A stretch of 5,524 nt of DNA. Origin: CAG-390 sp051867815. Its GTDB lineage: Bacteria; Bacillota; Clostridia; Oscillospirales; CAG-272. A program made the translations under genes and the position numbers. The stretch lies in the NCBI GenBank assembly GCA_051867815.1, contig JBJDZD010000128.1, forward strand, positions 1 to 5,524, given 5' to 3'. Each line of letters opens with the position of its first letter. Within the stretch, counting starts at the first letter, position 1. This document shows positions 5,522 through 5,524 of the stretch, one piece after another. The notes beneath the pieces were generated by a model. That model was given only the letters and a program-made list of their open reading frames with translations. It ran no database searches and was not told the origin of the DNA.

Positions 5522-5524
5522 ATG
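5522..5524 (+). other. Possible start codon of a further operon gene (truncated by window edge)
   Basis: After the TAA at 5513-5515 the sequence reads GAGGTAATG. The ATG at 5522-5524 is preceded by GAGG (5516-5519), but only two bases separate them, which is short for initiation. The GAGG may instead serve a start just beyond the window. It suggests another cotranscribed gene, as there is no terminator after the GatD-like gene. Confidence 0.3.

Noticed and set aside
1..5524. Mobile element, CRISPR array, tRNA or phage signature
   Set aside because: I see no transposase, direct-repeat array, cloverleaf or attachment site; all long frames are chromosomal housekeeping-type genes.

Overview
The window looks like chromosome from a low-to-mid GC Gram-positive anaerobe, most likely an uncultured Clostridia lineage. 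This rests on protein character: an M29 aminopeptidase C-terminus, two CNNM/CorC-type membrane proteins and a MurT/GatD-like pair. It also rests on canonical sigma-A promoters (TTGACT-N17-TATAAT type) and strong GGAGG ribosome sites. The taxonomy is an inference; no rRNA is present.

Layout from left to right. Positions 1-260 hold the last 86 residues of an M29 metallo-aminopeptidase. A 70-base gap follows, filled mostly by a long imperfect hairpin (282-326). Its right arm contains the Shine-Dalgarno site of the next gene, a 164-residue protein of unknown function (331-825). A perfect 14-bp stem (827-858) then serves as a terminator between this gene and the convergent minus-strand operon.

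The minus-strand operon (3193 down to 864) encodes two tandem CNNM/CorC/HlyC-family proteins joined by an ATGA stop/start overlap. The upstream one (345 aa) lacks the C-terminal CorC_HlyC domain and has a degenerate DEFGG motif in its second CBS repeat. The downstream one (431 aa) has the complete architecture. The 241-bp divergent region (3194-3434) carries a clear promoter in each direction, and both -35 regions lie in the same 12-base motif in inverted orientation.

The plus-strand operon (3435-5515) encodes a MurT-like Mur ligase with P-loop, Cys4 zinc ribbon and C-terminal domain, then a GatD-like class I amidotransferase, overlapping by one base. In well-studied Firmicutes this pair amidates the D-glutamate of lipid II to isoglutamine. 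The most interesting point is that the GatD-like protein seems to lack both the nucleophilic Cys and the catalytic His. The matching MurT region is also rewritten. The pair may therefore be a variant ligase that uses free ammonia or has another substrate. The window ends just after a possible start codon of a further gene in the same operon.
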